The notes under the pieces are model-generated. The model was given only the letters and a program-made list of their open reading frames with translations. It did no database searches and was not told where the DNA came from. A program made the translations under genes and the position numbers. Shown piece by piece: positions 58,741 through 64,000 of a stretch of 64,000 bases of DNA. The stretch is from Balaenoptera acutorostrata (Eukaryota > Chordata > Mammalia > Artiodactyla > Balaenopteridae): assembly GCF_949987535.1 (NCBI RefSeq), contig NC_080077.1:33941389-34005388 (forward strand). The letters run 5' to 3'. Position 1 is the first letter of the stretch. Each line of letters opens with the position of its first letter.

Positions 58741-59930
58741 ATTCTTTTACTTATTTATTTTTAACTGAAGTACAGTTGATTTACAAGATTGTGTTAGTTT
58801 CGAGTGCACAGCAAGTGATTCCGTTTTATATATATATATATATATTTTTTAATTATTTTCCACGATAGGTTATTACAAGATATTGAATAGAGTTTCCTGT
58901 GTTATTTAGTAAATCCTTGTTGCTTACCTATTTTATGTATAGTAGTTTGTATCTGTTAATCCCGTATTCCTAATTTATCCCTCTCCCACTCCCTTTCCCC
59001 TTCGTTAACCGTAAGTTTGTTTTCTATGTCTGTGAGTCTGTTTCTGTTCTGTATATCAGCGATCCCCACCCTTTTTGGCACCAGGGACCAATTTCGTGGA
59101 AGACAATTTTTCTATGGGCCGGTGGCGCAGGGGATGGTTCAGGCGGTAATGCAAGCGATTCGGAGCGGCAGATGAAGCTTCACTCGCTTCTCACCTCCTG
59201 CTGTGTGGCCTGGTCCCTAACAGGCCGTGGACCACTACCGGTACATGGCCCGGGTGTTGGGGACCTCTACTGTATACAGATTCATTTGTATTATTTTTTG
59301 GATTCCACATATAAGTGATATCATACATTATTTGTCTTTCTCTGTCTGACTTACTTCACTTAGTATGATATTCTCTAGGTCCATTCATGTTCTTGCAAAT
59401 GACATTATTTTATTCTTTCTGTGGCTGAGTAATATTCCGTTTATATATATACCACATCTTCTTAAACAGTCTTCTATTGATGGGCACTTGGGTTGTTTCT
59501 ATGTCTTGGCTATTGTAAACAGTGCTGCTATGAACATTGGGGTGCACATATCTTTTCAAATTAAGAGCTTTCATCTTTTCTGGATATATGCCCAAGAGTA
59601 GGATTGCTGGATCACATGGTAGCTCTATTTTTAGTGTTGTAAGGAACCTCCATACTGTTTTCCATAGTGGATGCACCAATTTAGATTCCCACCAACAGTA
59701 TACCCTCTCCAGCATTTATTATTTGTACACATTTTGATGATAGCCATTCTGACCAGTGTGAGGTGATACCTCTTTGTGGTTTTGATTTACATTACTCTAA
59801 CAGTTAGCGATGTTGAGCCTCTTTTCATGTGCCTATTGACCATCTGTATGTCTTCTTTGGAGAAATGTCTATTTAGGTCTTCTGCCCATTTTTTGATTGG
59901 GTTGTTTGTTTTTAAAGATTTAATAATTTT
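58741..59930 (-). mobile_element. Old L1 3' region in LAMA2-sense orientation
   Basis: Reverse-complement ORF2 and 3' UTR words read on the plus strand: ACTGAAGTACAGTTGATTTA, GTGGCTGAGTAATATTCCGT, CCAAGAGTAGGATTGCTGGA and TTTTTGATTGGGTTGTTTGT. ORF2 peptides such as [17 protein letters not shown] are visible on the minus strand. It is interrupted by a hAT at 59057-59269. Confidence 0.88.
59057..59269 (+). mobile_element. Non-autonomous hAT transposon nested in L1
   Basis: The ends are CAGCGATCCCC and GGGGACCTCTA (inverted repeats with mismatches). An 8-bp target duplication ctgtatat/ctgtatac lies at 59049-59056 and 59270-59277, the hAT length. The internal TGGCACCAGGGACCAATTTC and GGCCTGGTCCCTAACAGGCC are familiar from hAT-Tip100 (Zaphod/Arthur-like) elements; the exact family is from memory. 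Confidence 0.75.
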
Positions 59931-62689
59931 TATTTTTTGATAGCAGCAAGCTATTAGAACCAAGTAGTTCTATCTTTTAAAAAATTTCAACTCAGTGGAA
60001 CATTTAAATGAATCTGTTGAGGTAAGTGGGGAAAAGCCTGGTCTGGCGTATCTTGAGTTTACAAATCTTACTCAGATAAAAGATTTCACGTTAAGGGGTT
60101 CTGGTGGCTGCCACGAGCAGCAGAAGCAAGTTACACCCAGCCCATGGTCTGTGAGAGGGGACCCATCTTTCAGAGAGCAGCCTGTGGCTTGACACCCATG
60201 ACCCAAAGGGAGCTCGCCAAGGGTGATTTTCTTGGCAGGAGTATGATTGCACTGAAGAGAAGAGGCACACGTAAAAATGGAAAGAAACAATTGTTGTTTC
60301 CTCCTCATGCTGTGATTTGCTATTGTTTTCAGACATAAACGGAGGACTGGATTTTGACAAATCTCTGGAATGCATGTATGTTTTCTTTTAAAACTGGCAT
60401 TCTTTAACTACCTCATCATCTACAGAGAAAGTGACTCTTAACTAGAAGCCCTAGGTTTCCCACCCATGTGGGACTACAATGACTGAAAGAAAACCATACC
60501 AATTGTTTATTGATCCTAAATTAGTATACCGTAAGTCACGTCAAAGGTTCTTGATAAGGCTTCTGACACTTTAAAACTATTTATAAAATAGATTTCAAAT
60601 TCTTAAATATACTCGTGCCTCAGTTAAGGCTGACAGAAGTAAAATAAAACACACTCACTGACAGGAATCAATGCTTTTTCAGAAAAAAATTAAGCAATAA
60701 CAATATATCAGATTTGACTAGCTCTTTACATTTTTAGAGTGCTTTTATGAATAATTCTATCACATTTTCACAAAATCCTATGAGCTGGTTGGGGCGGGCA
60801 TAATTTTTCTTGCTCAAAGTCATATGCTAATTTCCAGGAGAATTTAGCACGGGATCCAAAACTTTTGATTTCTAACTTGATGCTCTCTTTTCCCTATAAC
60901 CATCCAGTATTCAGAATTAAGTGAATTTAAACTTCTAGTAATATAACTATTTGACATGATGAGTCTAAATAAAAGCTCCTCATAAAATATATTTGTATTT
61001 GTGCTTCAATACTCCTTAAACAACATAAACCGAGGGTTCATTCCCTTACTGCTGTAACTGCAGTTATAAGTATGGAGAAGATGGTATTCAGCTACAAACA
61101 TAAAATTAGAATGAGAAATAAACATGTACAACAAAAAATGTCTATAGAATTTGGATTGGCAAACGCAGCAACTTGACACTGATTTTGGCAAATACATGAA
61201 GCTAACTGTTCTGTGATAGAAAGAGGGAACTGTAAGATCTTTGTTGACTTCAAGTGATTCCAAGATTATGTCATCTAACTCTAGTTGGCTCGCTCTACAC
61301 CAGCAGAGGCAATATTCGGCTTCCTGGATTATCCACTCCATGCCACAAAAGACACAAGAGATCAAGAATAGCAGGCTTTTTCCACAAACAGGGGGAGGAA
61401 GAGAAGCTATTGCTGGAATAAACAGTAAGGCTCTAAACATAGAAACAGTCTTTTTAAATGGCTGAATGTAAATTTTTATATTTATAATAATCCATTTATA
61501 AGTAAGTGTATATATGTACATACAAATGAATATGTATGTGAGCATATGTGTATGTATTTAGGTATGTGAATGTATAAATACAGATACAATTAGCTTTGTT
61601 CCAGAATGCATTTAATCTTACCTATCAAAATATGTACATTAAGATAAAATGATGCAATATGATTAAAGAGAAAAAAACTAAAAAATAAGATAAAATCAGG
61701 GGTATATTTAGAGTGCAGAATGCGTATTGTAAAAAATGAGTATATATGTGTATATGTATATATTGTACAATATGTTCATTGGATAGTGGCAGATCAACAT
61801 ATGGCTTTGAACTTTCTCACAGCCAGTGCAAGAGGGAACTGAATCGCCTCTTGGTTTCTGTGATGTGACAGGAAATAATGAATTTTTTCATCACTGGCAT
61901 AAATTTTCCATCATTAGGGGTTAGACAATCAGGACATGTTCTACGTTTGCATATAAAATAGGAGAGCAGGACTGCTTTTAACTAACTGTTACCTGGAACA
62001 CTTGGGTAGGGGAAGACAGACCAGAAGGGATAAGATGCTGCAAAGTGTCAGTGAGTGAGGAAGCTAGGGCTAAGATGGTGTGACTGTCCACGAATAACTG
62101 CTGAAGGAGCAGAGGACTGAGAGAAAGAGGAAAAAAATGAAGGGCAAACTCATCTTACTTCATGACTGTGGTTTGGGTCACACGAATTTTTGAAATTTCT
62201 CCATAAGTTTTTTCTTCTTTCAGTTCAATGATATCTGTTCTCTTTATTCTCAGGAGGCCCATTTAGCAAACATATTTCTTTAATTATCTCTAAATAATGT
62301 GAAATCTGATGTAATGTCCATAATTGGATTTTGTAATTAGAATTGGGTTATTTTCTGTGTTTCTCTAAACATGAGTTTCTCATTTAGCAGAATAGGGATA
62401 TGATCTGAGTAAAGACTTCATGCTGATAAATTATGAAAGCAAATACTTAGCATAGTGCCACAATAAATTAAGTAATTAAACCTGCAGTTTTTCATCCTGT
62501 CTAGCTCCTTACATTTGAGTTAGCATAGCTGTTGCCAAACACTAGAGTCATTTTTTACAATGGACATTCATAGTTTGTCTAACATTAAGTTCTATTAATT
62601 TTTTTTTTTTTTTTGCTTCTCTTCAATGTCTCTGTAATTGTTTCTATTTCTATAATGCCATTGGAAGAAGCACAGAGAGGTGAATCAGA

Positions 62690-62840
62690 ATATACAGGTT
62701 CTAATATTGGTTCTGCCACAAGCTAGCTGTATGATCACGATCCAGGCACTTAATTTCTCTGGAGTTTAGTTTTCCCTCTGGTATATGGGACTAGTAAGAT
62801 ACACGATAATCACCTGTGTGTACATAGAACTATATGTGGG
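62690..62840 (+). mobile_element. MIR fragment
   Basis: GGTTCTGCCACAAGCTAGCT, CAGGCACTTAATTTCTCTGG and AGTTTTCCCTCTGG follow the forward MIR order. Diverged, with approximate borders. Confidence 0.65.
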
Positions 62841-64000
62841 AAAGTGCTCTAAAATACCTAGCACACTCTAAAATTTCTAAATAAAGTTGTTGAAATGAAC
62901 ATGTCCTTAAATTTAAATTTTGTCTTAGAATATTTATATTTCTCTGTTATAAGTACTAATTTTAACAACAATTCAATGTGGCCCCTTGAGTGAGTCCAAA
63001 AGTCAGCTCTAGAAGTGGTCCATCCTTTCAAAAATTTAAAGTTTAGCATTTCTGATGTGCATAAAGAAGTAGTATTCACAATGATATTAGTAGACAGAAC
63101 TTATTAAGAGCCTACTCTCTGTTCAGCTTTGTGCCAAGATTATCTCCAATTTTATTATATAACTGATGAAAATCTACAATGATTTCAATCATATTATTTA
63201 TTCAAACACATTCTAAGTGTTCGAGGGCAGACAGTCATGTGTCTCTTTCATATCATATTTAATCTATAAGCTGTGTGATGCCAGAAATTAATTAATATAA
63301 ACATTTGAAATATTTACATTTTTATTTGCTTCTCTAGAGATAAATTTCACTACCTAGTTACAATCTATAGCTAGAATATATACATCACCAAGATGAGATG
63401 GCTAAGCAAACAGTGGACACTGTAAATAGTTGATGAAGTGATATATATATATATAAAATTTAAATATTATATGCTTGTCTGTATTCATACATCATAATAA
63501 TTATACTGATCTATCTCTATCTCCCTACACATTTGATTTATTTTGCAATATTATCTAAGAAATTTGGAGCCAAAATGCTTATGATCTATAAGATTTATGA
63601 CTGGGGATTAAACAGATAAATCACCAAGGCAAAACTATCACTAAGCCTTACAATTTTAGATGAAGGTTGCAGCAACCTTTAGTTCAATTTTTTTTTTCTG
63701 AATAACTTATGAACATTCAAATCCCATCTTCTGAATAATATGTAACTAGTCAAGTTATTCCTCAGAGTTTCTAACTCAGATTGTAAGTGTAATGACTTTT
63801 TAAAAACTTTTTTAAAAGGGGAATTTGTCTAAGTCATTAAGTGTCCCCATTATTTAGTGAATAAAAAAATTCAGGTTATTAGATTAAAATGAATTTTTCT
63901 CATCACTATTGTGCAGCTAAACTATGTTAATTTTCAAAGTTGTTTTAAATTTAAAAGACGTAATACCTCTGAAAACAAATTTTTAAACAAAGTGGATCAT

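Larger units (their letters stand above)
1..64000 (-). other. LAMA2: LAMA2 gene, internal part (exons 18-29 and flanking introns)
   Basis: Laminin alpha-2 is the heavy chain of laminin-211 and -221, the main laminins of muscle and Schwann-cell basement membranes. It is secreted and assembles with beta and gamma chains. Twelve minus-strand exons with canonical AG/GT borders splice into one open frame of 1,861 nt encoding LE repeats and one L4 (laminin IV type A) domain. The peptide words (GYFGDAVDAKNC, TFGLQSARGC, YGDDPR, MRQSR, ISMEVAEQGR) match LAMA2 rather than LAMA1 as I remember them. Exon lengths 87, 212, 107, 181, 137, 237, 144, 180, 189, 134, 118 and 135 agree with the human boundaries I recall (c.2451 to c.4311). 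The signal peptide, LN domain, first L4, coiled coil and LG domains lie outside the window. No promoter or polyadenylation site of the gene is present. Confidence 0.97.
57537..64000 (-). other. LAMA2: LAMA2 intron 17 (3' part)
   Basis: There is no exon in these 6.5 kb. The intron holds a GGT-rich run near 57960-57995, a (GT)n tract (58031-58051), an L1 in LAMA2-sense orientation with a nested hAT (58741-59930) and a MIR (62690-62840). A 179-codon open frame at 61006-61545 has no recognisable domain and is judged spurious. Confidence 0.8.

Noticed and set aside
60000..60300. GAG|GTAAGT-like donor and GC-richer sequence near 60 kb as a possible upstream LAMA2 exon
   Set aside because: Both strands lack LE or L4 motifs. 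The only laminin-type coding sequence upstream of exon 18 must lie outside the window.
61006..61545. 179-codon minus-strand open frame in intron 17
   Set aside because: No domain or LE/L4 motif, an AT-driven composition (many Ile, Tyr, Phe), and no plausible exon phase with exon 18. Most likely chance.
1..64000. CRISPR arrays, tRNA/rRNA genes, bacterial operons
   Set aside because: None are visible. The tRNA-like boxes are those of SINE heads, and the tandem repeats are simple microsatellites.

Overview
This window is intronic and exonic sequence of a mammalian nuclear gene. The host is almost certainly a cetacean, or a close relative within Cetartiodactyla. The evidence is ten tRNA-derived SINEs that begin GGCTTCCCTGGTGGCGCAG and end in an A-rich tail (the CHR family of whales, hippos and relatives). 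Several are nearly intact and have long, perfect target-site duplications. The sequence is AT-rich with no prokaryotic gene organisation.

The one gene recognised is LAMA2 (laminin subunit alpha-2, merosin), on the minus strand and running past both window edges. Twelve coding exons read from high to low coordinates: 57450-57536, 49079-49290, 44309-44415, 38819-38999, 35521-35657, 23918-24154, 22197-22340, 20269-20448, 19972-20160, 19755-19888, 15369-15486 and 7677-7811. They total 1,861 nt in one continuous reading frame. Their lengths and phases fit human LAMA2 exons 18-29 (coding positions about 2451-4311, residues about 817-1437, numbering recalled from memory). They encode the laminin-type EGF-like (LE) repeats between the two L4 domains, the whole second L4 domain (exons 25-28), and the start of the following LE block. 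In the protein this is the short-arm rod of laminin-211/221, upstream of the coiled coil and the LG domains that bind dystroglycan and integrin.

Layout in gene order: 57.5-64 kb is intron 17 (partial), holding an antisense L1 with a nested hAT element. 24-57 kb holds LE exons 18-23 separated by large introns. 15.3-24.2 kb is the compact L4 region, where exons 25, 26 and 27 are separated by introns of only 108 and 83 nt. 1-15.3 kb holds exons 28-29 and the start of intron 29. Introns are filled with CHR SINEs, 5'-truncated L1s of several ages, MIRs, Tigger and MER5-like DNA transposons, and microsatellites.

The most unusual item is an unannotated LE-like exon at 43406-43552 in intron 20. It lies on the LAMA2 strand, is 147 nt long, is stop-free, and is bounded by AG and GT. 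Its phase 0/0 is the phase needed to insert between exons 20 and 21. It has lost two of the conserved LE cysteines, so it looks like a decayed or orphan exon. Whether it is ever spliced in is unknown. No RNA genes, CRISPR arrays, promoters or other protein genes were found.
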